Notes: generated by a model not told the origin, from the sequence alone. A DNA stretch of 64,000 nucleotides from Prostheceraeus crozeri (GCA_907163375.1 CAJQUW010009247.1:124001-188000), one strand, 5' to 3'; shown: positions 43,602 through 56,342, counted from the first letter of the stretch. Translations and numbers: made by a program.

Positions 43602-45100
43602 GATGAGCTCACACAAGGTAAGTAGATACAGGTGAGTAATACAAACATGAACGTCAACTAGCTTCAAAATTCAGAATTCGAAGTTCCACGTTGTGTCATC
43701 AGGCTTGTGAGTGGTCAGCATTTTCGGTTTTATATTCAAATCCGAACAGGAAGCAGTAGCTCTGAGCGGCGAAATGCTTGTTATCATGTTTGTCGCGAAG
43801 AGGCCACAGCGACAATTTAGAAGATGAGGAGGAGTCACAATTCAGTTCTTGCGCAGCCAACATTAAGTGCTTTTCTCCATATACAGGTCCACGCAGTTAG
43901 GTTGGTGACCTACGATTTTCTCGGACAATTGCTTATTGCCGGAAATAAAGAAAAATGATGCATTTGTTACTTATGTGGCTATTTTTATCAATGAAATCAT
44001 GAACGTAACTGATAATAAGGCAATCATAAAGCTATGTCATATTGAATAATGAACATAAATACTGATATATGTCAAATGATCAAAATTCCTCTGTTTAAAT
44101 TTTTGATCCAATAAAAATTAAATATTGTCCTCGTTCACGTTATGTCTAGGGACATGCGCACAAGATGCGAAGGTAGTGACCAGTGAATAATGGTTTACTG
44201 CGCTGTACATACTGTATTATATTCCGGGTAATATGCCGGTCTGCAAGCATGTATCTGACATTACCGCAAATGTACTACAAATTGAATTCACTGCCTACTA
44301 TAAAGAGTTTCCACAAATATCTCGAGAACATACATGTATGTCAAAATGCTTATTCTTCATAAGCTTTTAAACAGAATGAGAAAATACAGGGATATAACTA
44401 AATTGATTTAAACGTTGAAGTATAAGGATTCAGATGTATGTGCTCACAATGATCATACAACCATGTAAACAATGTCAAATGAATTATAACTAATATCTTA
44501 TAGAAGTGCATCTACCTTAAGTGCAATCATCGAATAGAAAGACAGTCGAATAGATAAGGCTGTGGCAATGTGCATCGGTTGATGCTGCAGCCGTAAATAA
44601 ATCATTAAATAATTTTACAAAATTGCTTCATCGATCAGGCATGACTTGGTTGTCCTTCATATAGCGTAAAAGGAAATGCAATAAAATTAGAAATTCAAAT
44701 CTATCCGACCTCTATGTGTTAACCGTCCCTGTTAACCTTCCCTGTGAGCATAGAGATACAGGTTTTTCCGGACAAATTCATTTCTACGTCATCCAACTTC
44801 AAGATACAGCATGCAGCTTCAATCAACGTCAAGCAACTTCAAAGAAGCGTCACAGATTTCTATGTTAGATCAAACAAGTCCAAGATACGCCACAAAACTT
44901 CGTGATAGCGCTCGCATGTTCGTGAAAAGCAAAGCAGGTTCAATTGTTAATCAAACAATTTCAATTATCAATAAATTCTATCACTTTTTGATAATCTGAC
45001 ATTGATAGCGTGAAATATGTTCATGGAAACGACTGAGATCAAAGAACGAACCAATTTTAGCCTATTATTTGCAGAAATCATAGAACTATAGATCATAGAA
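43602..45100. other. No gene recognised
   Basis: AT-rich. CAACTTCAA-type words repeat around 44795-44850. Nothing coding. Confidence 0.4.
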
Positions 45101-45636
45101 TTGGGTCGACCAGCTGTCCCACAGCTTCAATTCACACGTGGTCGGAATCTCAATCTGTGTTTGGCAGTTGCTACGGATGTTGGCATCGTCTATTACGAAA
45201 TTCGTCGAGGCACCAACACAAAACAAGATTTCCGTAACTACATGGATAATTTGGATCGAGTGCTGGAATCACAAGCGGTGGCGATGTTTCATGATCATGG
45301 ACAACGCCCCCATCCACATCGACGCTTCCTCTTCTGTAGCAACCGTGCGGAAAATACCACCATACTCTCCGTTTCTCAATCCAATAGAAAACTGCTTTTC
45401 CACCATTAAGTTGCGGTTGAGAGAGAAGCTGCGCGAGGCAGCAACAGTGCGAAGGATTGCAGATGTTCCAACTCACACTATGTTTCAGAGCACCGCATTT
45501 CTGTGGAAGAAATTGGCATTGTGGAAGAAATCCTAGAAGACCAAACCATTTCTGGTGTGAAGGTAGCACGCATGGAGAATCACATTATTACTTACTTGGA
45601 CAGGTGCCTAAATTGTCGCGACATTGTTGTTTGATT
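45101..45636 (+). pseudogene. Tc1/IS630-type DDE transposase, decayed
   Basis: Frame 1 (45101 to about 45290) reads RGRNLNLCLAVATDVGIVYY and TKQDFRNYMDNLDRVLE. A frame change near 45270-45300 leads to FMIMDNAPIHIDAS (second Asp of the triad), then PPYSPFLNPIENCFSTIK (the Glu box, NPIE). A further frame carries MENHIITYLDRCLNCRDIVV, ending with a stop near 45633. The N-terminal DNA-binding half is missing. Family assignment rests on the D-N-A-x-x-H and LNPIE boxes. Confidence 0.8.
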
Positions 45637-45881
45637 ATGAAAATAGTGCTCCTTTTCTGACTCTGCGTTCTGAATACGAATTTACTGGGTTTTCATTGTA
45701 CGAATTTAGTGAGTTTTCATTGATATCTTGTATTTCTATACATAAATCTAAACACCTTGCCTTTGAAATTGGAAATGAAAGGGGTTTCCGTTTCTAAATC
45801 ATAAATATTATTTCTGCACATGAATCTGCATACCCTATTTTTGAAATTGGTTGCACTATCTTGAACTTGAATACTTTAACA

Positions 45882-46799
45882 CAGTGGTTCTTAACCTTTT
45901 TGCTCGGATTCCTCCCTAACAGTTGAAAGTATGTTTAATTCCTCCCTCTAAACTAGTAGGCCACTATTCAAGTTGAAAAAAGAAGTCAAAGATAGCAGTA
46001 ACAAACATTTTCAAATGCAGACTTCAGGTAGCCTATCACGAAGAATCTAAGTAGGCCTACATGCAAATGGGAAGTGTTACAAGAAATCCAACAAAAAACT
46101 AATGACTGCATTGAGCCTGATACTTGCCGCACAATTCCTGAATTCGAGGTGTCAAATTCGTGAGTTTCAAACTCAAATCACTGCGCACGCTGATGCTGAG
46201 TCGATTTCTCTTTCCAGGTATCAAATCTGATACCGCCGAGACTCCGAACTCGACCAGGTACGATGTTGGAAAAGGAAGTAGTAGCGTGTGGGCATTGGCT
46301 GATAAAGTTGGGTGCTTTTCAACTGTTTCTTGAGTGAGCCATACCATTTGACCTTAATTTATGAATGGAAATGTGACGCCTCGCTTCATTAGCTCTCTCT
46401 GACCAGAATACTATCTTCTAGTCTATCTTGTCGGTGCAGCTGAGGAGGCCACAGACAAAACGTCCAGGTGATGATCTATAGCCGCGTAGTTGAATTTTCC
46501 CTAATTAAAATAATTCGAATGGAACACTCGTACACAGAGATATATTTGTAGCTTCTAAATCTGTGGTCGCAATAGCTATTAAACAGTAGCTGCATAATTG
46601 ACATCTTGAATATTGGGGAGCGATTAACGAACACTGACGATGATAACTCACACATGACGGTGAATCAACAAATCCTGTTCATCTCAAATACTCCTTCGAA
46701 CCTCCTTCCTCCCCAAATCCTCCTTATGTACGTCATCCCTACCCTGGCATGTTGAATTCCTCCCCAGGGAGCCACATGGCCCCCGGTTAAGAATCACTG
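45882..46799. mobile_element. hAT transposon, internally deleted
   Basis: Terminal repeats CAGTGGTTCTTAACCTTTTT and the inverted CAGTGATTCTTAACCGGGGG. CTTTAACA is duplicated at 45874-45881 and 46800-46807. It keeps only the 3' end of a hAT transposase on the minus strand. Confidence 0.9.
46099..46347 (-). pseudogene. hAT transposase C-terminal fragment
   Basis: The 82-codon reading has LLLPFPTSYLVEFGVSAVSD, GKRNRLSISVRSDLSLKLTN and LTPRIQEL, the C-terminal dimerisation region of Buster/ZBED-like hAT transposases (usual form LPFP-T-x-Y-x-CE-x-GFS...K-x-RNRL...DLR-x-x-L). The BED finger and most of the DDE core are deleted. Confidence 0.8.
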
Positions 46800-46940
46800 C
46801 TTTAACACGAACCTGCTTTCATTAAAATTGAAGCTTAAGTGACGTATAATTGAAATAGGTTCCACTATCTATGGTCTTCGAAATTGCTTGACGTATCTTG
46901 AACTTGTATGCATTATGATTGAACTAGCTCGGGAAAACCT

Positions 46941-47105
46941 GTAATCTGGCATAGTTTAAAACGGATAAATGTGGATTTATTAAGATTTGGTGATATCTCG
47001 GTCAATTATCATACTGCACTGCCCTCGGGGCAGTTAACTAGATAATTGTCCTCGTTATTTCAGCAAATCTAAAAAATCCCGTTTCCCCATTCCTTAAAAA
47101 TGCCA
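46941..47105. repeat. MITE-like repeat related to 43320-43495
   Basis: Begins TCTGGCATAGTTTAAAACGG. It includes an internal stem CTGCCCTCGGGGCAG and AATTATC/ATAATTG inverted words. Confidence 0.5.
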
Positions 47106-47225
47106 CCGCAGAATTTTTCTATGGATTTCCATGGCTTGATCATCATAGCTTTTGACATTGCACCATAGAAATTTACAATATGATATTTTAAGAATTATAA
47201 TGTTTTATTTTTGAATTATAGATAT

Positions 47226-47345
47226 TTTAAGTTAGTTTGGACCACTCCGAGCCGTACTGACGAGCCCTTGTAGGGCGAAACGCTGTTGTTGTTCTTAAAT
47301 TGTTCATGTCTGAGGACATCTTTCTATTAAATGAACAACACCGTA
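47226..47345 (+). ncRNA. Hammerhead-like ribozyme core
   Basis: CTGACGA (47257-47263), then the stem GCCC-TTGTA-GGGC (47264-47276), then GAAAC (47277-47281): both invariant strands of a hammerhead with a clean stem II. Stems I and III are not evident, so cleavage activity is uncertain. A hairpin ATGTC-TGAG-GACAT and GTTGTTC/GAACAAC words follow. Hammerheads are known in Penelope-like elements and their fragments, which occur elsewhere in this window. Confidence 0.45.
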
Positions 47346-47660
47346 GAAAGTCTGCTTATATGATTGTGGATTATAGCATGGATATCTAGATATCTAGATG
47401 TCCATGATTGTAGCAGTCGTTGCTTTGATATTTTACAACTCAAGAGATGTCTATGTGTGTAAGATGAAATCATGGTGGCTGAATAATTTTATGTAAAATT
47501 ATCATTGCCAGACCTCCAGTGGTATTGGAAACTTGATAATAGCGATCAGTCCAGGTGATAGTATTTTAGCTGTCCATGCCGCATGTCACCCATACAGCAG
47601 TAATGATACCACTAGGGCAATTTTTTATGACCTAAAGATTTTTGAAATGTGACTTTAAAC

Positions 47661-48354
47661 CAGGGATGCGGAGTCGGAGTCCCGGAGTCCCATCATTTTT
47701 GCTGGAGTCGCAGTCCTATCAAAGATAGGATTCCAGACTCCGGCCTATAACTAGACCCAAAACATAATACAAACAAATTATTTATTCTCGTGCATAACTG
47801 TCACTGTCTTGATGTCAACTTTCTCCGTCAAGCAAAAGTACAGAGACACTGCTGCATGCAAAGCTTGTAATAGTTGAGGGAATGAACCGTGATAGTAGAA
47901 AAAGGATTGTTTTTTCACTCGGTGATTTGGTAGAGAAGACAAGCCTTCCTAGCCTCGATCACACCCACGCACCGAATGTCACATCAGAGACAAAAATGAA
48001 ATACTAGTTTGTTTGAGAACATTACCTCTTACCCTCACGTTAATCGTATGTTATGACTCCACCAAAGCGCGTATAAAAATCGAAAATGTACTCATATTTT
48101 TTGGAGAAGGATGGGGGATTTTCCTGCCTAGTAGAGACTGGAGAAAAACCGTGAAGCACAAGTGATGTGCAAAGTTGGTAAACCTTCATGGAAAATTATT
48201 GATTTGATGCAGCAATGATCACTAAAATCAAGTTCAGGTAAGCCTATAATGATCTCTGAAGTAGGTTACCAGCTAATTTTTCAAAAAACTAGGCTTTATA
48301 TACTTGCCACCCGGAGTCGGAGTCCTATCAAAATGATAGGACTCCGCATCCCTG
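47661..48354. mobile_element. hAT MITE, copy in forward orientation
   Basis: Ends CAGGGATGCGGAGTCGGAGT and the inverted CAGGGATGCGGAGTCCTATC. CTTTAAAC is duplicated at 47653-47660 and 48355-48362. Subterminal GGAGTC words are repeated. It is 694 bp and non-coding. Confidence 0.92.
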
Positions 48355-48437
48355 CTTTAAACATACGAAAATATGCTCTTGTATGACCTAAAGCATAATC
48401 CAAGACAAAAACAAGAATCGGCAGAGTGATGTTACAC

Positions 48438-49201
48438 CAGGGATGCAAAGTCCTATCATTTTGATAGGACTCCGACTCCGGGGGTTGATAGGACTCCGAC
48501 TCTGACTCCGGCTTACAAGTATATAAAGCCTAGTTTTTTGAAAAAAAGGGCAACCTGCATCATAAATTAATATAGGCTTATACCTGAACCCATCTTCAGT
48601 GATCATTGCTGTATCAATCATCAATCATTTTCGATGAAAGTTTATCAAATGTCGCTTTAAGTTGGATGCATGCGACTCGGCTCCTCCCATCTTGCTGATG
48701 TGTGCTTCACACGGTTTTTCTCCAGTCTCTACTAGGCGGGAAAATCCCCCATCTTTCTCCAAAAAATATGAGTACACTTTCGATTTTAATGCCCTTTGGA
48801 GGAGAAATCACACATGATTGACGTGAGGGCAAGAGGCAATGTTCTCAAACAAACCAGTATTTCATTTTCGTCTCTGATGTGACATTCGGTGCGTGGGTGT
48901 GATCGAAGCTAGGAAGGCTTGTCTTCTCTACCAAATCACTGAGTGAAAAAACAATCCTTTTTTTACTATCACGGTTCATTCTCTCAACTATTACAAGCTT
49001 TGCATACGCTGCTGTCTCTGTACTTTTGTTTGACGGAGAAAGTTGACATCAAGACAGTGACAGTTATGCACGAGAATAAATAATTTGTTTGTATTATGTT
49101 TTGGGTCTAGTTATAGGCCGGAGTCTGGAATCCTATCATTTGATAGGACTGCGACTCCAGCAAAAATGATGGGACTCCGGGACTCCGACTCCGCATCTCT
49201 G
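48438..49201. mobile_element. hAT MITE, same family, opposite orientation
   Basis: Ends CAGGGATGCAAAGTCCTATC and the inverted CAGAGATGCGGAGTCGGAGT. TGTTACAC is duplicated at 48430-48437 and 49202-49209. The interior matches the 47661-48354 copy on the other strand, so the pair forms a 1.5-kb inverted repeat. Confidence 0.92.
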
Positions 49202-49209
49202 TGTTACAC

Positions 49210-50398
49210 GAAACATCGTGCAATTAAAGAACAGCAATTTATTTGCTTTCTCGAAAGAAATTTGTCCACTTACTTAAGTAAACTAACAAAAACGTCAAGT
49301 TAATCAGCGAGCGCTTATGTCCCTTTTATTTCACGTTGAACATGGAATATGCAACATGAAGGTGTTTGCACGAAATATCAATATAGTCACCAAGGCAGAC
49401 GTAAAGTGAACAAGATATCTTTCAGAACACAAAGGTCGAAGTTACGAGGACAGAAAACAATCTTAAAGCGATCCAATGCGTCATCAATCATCATCATTGC
49501 AAGAACATGATTGAAGATGACGACTGATGTCCCTGGATGCTGGCTGATTGAATCGCAGTCGACAACGGTTTGTGCTGTGAAGCCAAATAGGAACATGCTC
49601 ACGAATTCTGTCACCAAGTACTAATTGGTAATGTTGCAAAATTATATATGAAAATAGGAAAATTTGGAAATATGTCTTAATATGACGGAACAGAAATAAT
49701 ATGACAAAAATATGACATGTCATAAAAAAATTGCCATAGATGTCACCCTTGTTTGATAAGCACGCTACTCGAATGCTACTCAGTCTACTCTATTATCTAC
49801 TGTTTTGTGGCCACTCATCATGACATTTTGTCACTCGCTTATTCAGGTGTCAAGTTTTATGATCAGTATGCATGACCCAATCTCTGCTATATCAGATGAA
49901 GCTTTATTTAGCAGAGAAGATTACACACAGAGAAAAGAAAATTTGTGCCCTAATTATATGGAATGATGCCCCTATAAAGTGATAAAATAGTATGTTTAGA
50001 CTGCTATTTAATACAAAGACTTTTGTGAAACATGAATCTCTCCCAAAAAAGAGGATTGACTGTATATATGGGAGATTTTGCTCATGATTTTGTCCTCTTC
50101 CTCTGGTATTATTGATCTGAAAAACATGAAGATCCCTTCACACTCAAAGTGCGGACCTCAAAATGTCCCTAATAGTAGCGAGGGGGTCAAAGAAGAACGA
50201 AAGAAGAGGGATGCACTTCATTACAAGAGATAATTAAAAAATTAAATGACAGCTTCAGTCAGCTTACTACTAGCAAAACATGGGTTAGGCTGCATGAAGT
50301 CGATTTAAACATGTACTGTAGGTATCCATGACTGTTGAATAATAGGTAAACATGAATGTGCTGCTCTACATGTGCACAGTGCTCTCTAGATATTTGTA
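49210..50398. other. No gene recognised
   Basis: Two overlapping minus-strand open stretches at 49387-49723 (one reading GDRIREHVPIWLHSTNRCRL) are not assignable. Confidence 0.35.
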
Positions 50399-50637
50399 TC
50401 ATTCAGCGACAACTTTCTTTGCGCCATAACCTTGTTCGAGAGAGTTTCTACGTGATGTTTGTAAGGATGTAAACATAGAACTTGAGCTTATTCCAGTGGA
50501 AAATGATGTCTTTCTACAATCAAGATCCAGTGATGATCGTGCCAGGTTGGACATTTCTGCTCGAGGAGTGTGGGGTGATAGTTTGTCAAGTGCTTTTTTG
50601 ACAAAAGAGATACAAACCCCACTCTTCATCATATCTG
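50399..50637 (-). CDS. Candidate terminal exon of a host gene
   Basis: On the minus strand a strong acceptor (CTGTAATTTTTTCAG) ends at about 50638. It is followed by an open frame to a stop at 50399, reading MMKSGVCISFVKKALDKLSP, then a Ser/Arg-rich tail (SNLARSSLDLDCRKTSFSTG) ending GYGAKKVVAE. A donor-like GATGATG/GTAACT lies about 70 bp upstream, allowing a short intron. The composition is protein-like, but no family is recognised and the remaining exons are not identified. Confidence 0.35.
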
Positions 50638-50711
50638 AAAAAATTACAGTGAGAATTGGAAAATGAATTGGAAAAAAGCGCAAATAAGAAGTATGGAAGT
50701 TTTAGTTACCA

Positions 50712-51506
50712 TCATCAGTAATATCTGTACATATTATTGATAACGTTCAAACTATCTTTATTTTGGTATTCATTCTTTTTCGCAGCTGTACATGGACAAC
50801 AAGCATTCGATCTTCGTTGAACTTGTTACCGTTGTTGTTGTTATTAAACATTATTGTATTATGTAATATGTATACGTATATTTCTGAATATAGAGTGCTA
50901 CCACTTTCGGCGACAACTTCAACTGAATGTTGCTTGCAGGCATGCATTGCCTGCTTCTGCATTCGATGTTAAATACCTTTTGTGCCTTTAGCATCTTGAG
51001 GAATTAACTGCATGAAGAGCTTAAAAGCACCATTACTCCTTTCCAACTATATGCAAAATTGTGCTGAAAATTATTTGAAATTGTATATCAATTGATAAAG
51101 TCAGGAAGCGTCAATCCTATTCGAGCTAAGAGTTGTGGCAGTTACCAAATCGCATGTTCGACCGTTTTTATCAACTTTGGTACTTAAAGGGTTAAGATCT
51201 TCAAAACCCAAAAGGTGATCTTATGACAGTAACAGGCAATAGATATGATTAATTTAATAGTTTATAATATACAATATAGTGGTCGACAGAAAACTGCGTT
51301 TACTAAAGCCTCTGTTTTTTGGAGTTTTTGCGTATAATTGATGTTTACTCAATACAAGTTTTTGACCAGAATGTTGTTCTGTATGCTTACAATAGAAATT
51401 TGTTGTCAGAAGCTAGCATGAAAGTCTGAGTTACAATTCTGTTCTTCTTTTTAGGTGATATTTGCATGCGGAAAACCAATTGAAATTTTATTGTGCAGAT
51501 ATGCGT
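50712..51506. other. No gene recognised
   Basis: Nothing supportable in this stretch. Confidence 0.35.
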
Positions 51507-51514
51507 GCCTGAAG

Positions 51515-54262
51515 CAGAGTTGGAAAAGTCGGAATTGGAATTAATTCCGACCCGGAATTAATTCCATTTTTTTGTCGGAATTGGAATTGACGATATTTAA
51601 ATCTACTGGAATTGGAATTGGAATTGACCTTGATAAACCTCAATTCCACTCTTTCGACAGACCTGTGATAAATCTATTTGTACAAAAATTGAAATCACAG
51701 TATTCGGCCGTTGTGTTAACTGCACGCAGAGATAAGAGAGAGAGAGATAGATCGACAGAGCTAGTTTTATTCTATTGTTGAATAAAGGGTGCTAATTGTG
51801 ACTTTGATGGGCCTACAGCCCCCGGACAATGTTAATTCAGCAATTAAGCAAACAATGAGAAGATAATCATCTTTGTTCAATCTGTTATTTAGTTATTTAT
51901 CATGTGAGATAATTAATCAAAATAAAACAGTTGTTGAATTTAGTTATTGATTAGATAAGCACAAAAATTGGAGATTAACTTAATTGCTGTACACACGAAA
52001 AACAATCGGTTTGGAAAGAGGAAAATTAACCCTGCATTAAAGGGCAGCCTGTCAGTTCAAATCACAATATAGACAGTGTCAACAAATTATTCTAATAATT
52101 AATGATTCAATTAAAATGGCAATGACATGAAATATTATTCAACTTCCAATCACAACAGTTGACAATATTAATTTTCAAGACTATAGTTATACAAATACGA
52201 TACTCAACGATAAAAGAAAAACTTTAAACTTGCAGTTCACTTCTTGATGTTGAATTCACTTCAATTCGATCGGACTCACTTATACCAAAATAATATCATA
52301 AATATCATGAATATCAGTGTCACTTATACCGTCAATCGTCAATCGCGCTCGCTGATGTGTTGTCGCATACGCTACTGTGTTGTTGTTCGCTGGTAGGCAG
52401 TTGTAGTTGTTACTTCTGTAGTCAAGTTAAACCGCGAGAGCCCGGAGTTCTTCTAACAGCTACTGAAGATGTCTTATGCGTAGTTGTTGGTAGTTGTTGT
52501 TGTTTCAATTTCTCATCGTCTCTAATTTATGCAAATTTTTGACACTTGACGATAAATCCACTTTCTTTTGAAAATTGAAAGAGTTTCCTTTAATGTGTGT
52601 TCGTTAGCTTTCGAGCCGACCTCATTTCGTTCTTATCACGGAATTGTTAATCTCCTTTTTTAACATGGACCATTAATCAGTTTTCATGATATCATTTTAT
52701 CGTCGTTTTTTCTTCCATCAACAATCACGTTATTCGCACATTGAATTTCTTTCTTCTGTCAGTTTATTGATAGATTTATTCGCATCTCTCTCTCTCTCTC
52801 TCTCATAGAAGTAGATAATAGTACACTAGAATGGAAGTTTGATATCTTGCCTATGTATAATGATGGCACATGGAAAAATCTATGGTTTGTAGATCAGATT
52901 CGATCTAAAACATTGTATCATAGTCAAACTATTTGCCAAGTTGGTTGTGGAAGTTGTTGGCAGCAAATTAATTCAGAATTTTTATGAAGATAATATTAAG
53001 TGAGATGGTGGCATTGTTTCATGTGGTATAGCCTACTATTCCCTGGGTTGGTATATTGTGTCGATTTGCAGCAGTCATTAACAACTATTTTTCAAAATTC
53101 GAATTAAAAATTGGTCCACAAAGTCATAATTGAAAGTGGGTGGTGCACTGGTTGTAACAATATCTCAAGAATTCAATAGAAAAAATTCTAACCATATGAT
53201 GATTTCACCTTCATACGGTTAAGAAACCTAGCGCTTTTGTCGAATAAACACATTGAAAGCTTCTTCACCGACAATAATTTCTCAGATAAGTGAATAGTCG
53301 CTTGAACTTTTCAATTAATCACTAAATGACACATGTGATATAGTGTGATGATATTTTGGAAGCTGATATTCGAAAGCATGTAAAGATTTTGAAAATTGTT
53401 CAAATATAGTGAACAGGGGAGCCCTTTCAAGTAAAATGAATACTCTGAGATTTCTTGACCTCTGATTTCAAGCTGGAGCAATGCATGTTCTGTAAATTGA
53501 CATTGCAAGTTGCATATGTGACTGATAATACTCTTGATAGATTATAGGAGCGATATTTCAAAATGATGAACGTACAGAACGTTTTAAAGGATTTCTTTCT
53601 TTGTCATCCTGTCGCCGCAGTATTTTGTAAATTCACTATTGCTTTTGTGTATGATCTTTGGACAAGGGGCAGCAATCCAGATCACAATTTGGCTTGATAA
53701 ATATAAATACAAATAAGAAAACATGGAAACCAGCTCGCACAATTTGCGTTTTGCCCCAACTTAGTTCCCCCGGCGTGTGCCATAATTTTCATGCAATTTC
53801 CATTCTAGGACTTTCTATGGTACTGTTAATTTCTATGCTCTCTCTCTCAGCGTTTGATTCTTTGCTGACCGTTAATTTTCCTTTCTCTTTTTCACAAGAT
53901 GTTGAATATCTCGTTTACGAAACGAAAATGGCGTAGGCTGACCGGCTACATATATACATGTACATGTACACAAGAAATATGAACTATGAATATGAGAACG
54001 CACATAGGAAAGACGCAGGGAACGGCACACAGGAATAACGAGGATAGGATACGGGCACATAGGTTAGATTGAAGCGAGGAAACTTTAGATACATTAACAT
54101 ATACGCGTCATGCAATTATCGGAATTGAATCTCATTATGGAATTGGAATTGGAATTGAATTGAACTGTTTCGACTGGAATTGGAATTGGAATTGAAATTT
54201 CTGCTCTCGAATTGGAATTGAAATTGGAATTAAAACATTTCAGTGGAATTTTTCCAGCTCTG
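51515..54262. mobile_element. hAT-like element with GGAATT-rich ends (2.7 kb)
   Basis: Ends CAGAGTTGGAAAAGTCGGAA and the inverted CAGAGCTGGAAAAATTCCAC. Flanking 8-mers GCCTGAAG (51507-51514) and GTCTCAAG (54263-54270) agree at 6 of 8, as expected for an old duplication. Each end carries a run of GGAATTGGAATT hexamers. No transposase is recognised. The 1-kb element at 52804-53837 is nested in it. Confidence 0.6.
52804..53837. mobile_element. hAT-like non-autonomous transposon, copy 2
   Basis: A 1034-bp copy of the element at 3888-4906, with the same ends (CATAGAAGTAGATAATA and TACTGTTAATTTCTATG) and target duplication CTCTCTCT at 52796-52803 and 53838-53845. It inserted into a CT microsatellite, which makes the duplication less decisive than for copy 1. 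Same orientation as copy 1. Confidence 0.85.
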
Positions 54263-54491
54263 GTCTCAAGGTTATCAACCACAGATATGAACATTGCGTT
54301 TTGTTGATTTCATCTCGATAGGTACACGTGTGTCATTACTTTGCGAATATTTTTTGAAGTTGTAGAATGACACAGACATAAAAGTTGATATTCTTTATTT
54401 ATCAATTTGATTTCTTATAAGATCATCAATCGGAGTTAGTCATGGAGTTTCACCACTGTGACGTCTATTTCTTATCAAAATAATGTCTCAA

Positions 54492-54713
54492 AATGGCTAC
54501 TCGGCAACGAACATTCATTAAAGTGAGACGAATCCAAGACAATATCAAACAATTTATCGAAGGGTGAGAAACAATGATGCGAAGAGAATGCTATGTAAGA
54601 CCACGCTCAAGCTGTTGCGATGAAAGCATTCAAGAGGTGATGGAACCGATAGAAGTTGACAGCAGCTTATCTTGTGCTGACATTTCATTACAGACAGGCA
54701 TTGAAAAAAGGTC
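54492..54713 (+). CDS. Candidate host exon(s)
   Basis: ATG at 54492 opens MATRQRTFIKVRRIQDNIKQ and runs to a donor-like GAAGG/GTGAGA at 54565. A second frame from 54574 reads MMRRECYVRPRSSCCDESIQ, then EVMEPIEVDSSLSCADISLQ, up to a donor-like AAAAAG/GTCAGT near 54714. Both are protein-like, but they are in different frames and too close for an ordinary intron, so at most one is likely real. No family is recognised. Confidence 0.25.
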
Positions 54714-56342
54714 AGTTAACTCTTAACTTAGTTTTCTCCCCAAATGATATCTGTTATATCGGCTATTCATACTCCTACTTCATTCTGAATGCCTACAAAT
54801 CGTGAAAAAATTATATTTAATCTATTTAGATGAAGCATTTGCTACTAAAATGATGCTACGTGACATAGAGTAATGATATAAAGGTAGAGTGTCGATTCGA
54901 AAAAGTTTCTGTATACAGTGAAAATTTTTGTATGAAAAGATTCAGTTTTTTGCGGAGATTGCATTCCCGTGGTCCAAAAAATTACTTGAGCACTTTTGAA
55001 AAAGTCAAAATTTACCAATTTATATACTATCGAGATGACTCTCCTATATAAGTAGCATGAAACAAGTTGTATATCAAAAGGAATGAATATTTGCTGAAAA
55101 GCATCCTAACAAAGCGGAAATTCAAGCTGATAATCATGGGAATTTCATGAATTGTATTAAAATGAAAGTCTTCATGAAAAAGTCGCGATCTTATCCGTGT
55201 TTTCTTGGCTGAAATTTCAAGTTTTTAATTCAATTTTCACCCGGCATGATTTCATGATTCACTAAATTCATGCCTCATTTCCTGAATCTGCATAATGAGG
55301 TGGACCCATTTACATCTTTCAAAGTTAATTGAAATCATTGTCTTTGATTATGTGATTTTGCTCTACTAATGGCAGGTTGCTTATGATCACGCTTAAGAAG
55401 ATTCTTTTGAGGTTCAGCATGAAATCAATAGCAGGTCATTGAGTTGCTAATTTAACAAACATTACCTCTCCAAGGCATCATGACACGGACGATCTGTGAA
55501 ATAATATCATTTCCTTCTGCCTTACAAGCATGATCACTCAATTCCGTTGTAATTTCTTCAAAACTGCATAAATGTGCATATCTCACATCTGGAAACAATT
55601 CCGACTGTTTCTCCTTTGAGTTCATTTAATAAATTCGAAAGTGTATACACATTGGGGATTTAATAAATGCGGAGTTACCACTCTACCTAATATACTTACT
55701 CTGTGATAGGATATACATGTATACAGATACATGTGCATATATGTCGGTTGAATGATATTCTAAAATTGACATAGCTTCAGGCAGATCAAAGAAAATATCG
55801 CTACACTGTCCAAGAAGTAATGTAGAGGTGCATGGTGTAAGGTGAGGATTATGAAGAACTACGTATGAATCAATGATAGTCGTTATGAAGGAAACTTGAA
55901 TTTCCTTATATTATTAAGTGAACTGTCAATCTTCTGTGGTTGAAACACGAAGAGTAAAACTTGATGCTACCAAAAGGTCTTTCCACAGACAGTTGTCTTC
56001 CCATTCCATTCTCTTTACCTCAGTTAATGCACCAGATAATTTAAAATGTAAGAAATGGATAAATCGCGATTGGTTTCATTCTACCATTAAATTAAAGCAG
56101 ACATGGAATTTCCATATCTTTGAAGAGATTAAATTTAATTGAATTTCTTTAATCTCTTGTCATGAGGGATTACTAACTTCTGGCAACACAAATTGATTAT
56201 TTTGATTATTCTAGACTATTACTTCCCTTATAAGCAATTTACAAATACATCTTTTTTGCTGCAATATTTTAACATAAATTATATCAATTCAATAATCATG
56301 TCTTACTGATTATTTACGCAATTATTTTTTCTCTTGAAAATG
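54714..56342. other. No gene recognised
   Basis: AT-rich. An open stretch at 55918-56142 (74 codons) is unassigned. Confidence 0.35.

Noticed and set aside
49387-49723. Host gene or zinc-finger frame on the minus strand
   Set aside because: Two overlapping frames of similar quality, no splice signals that favour either and no family match.
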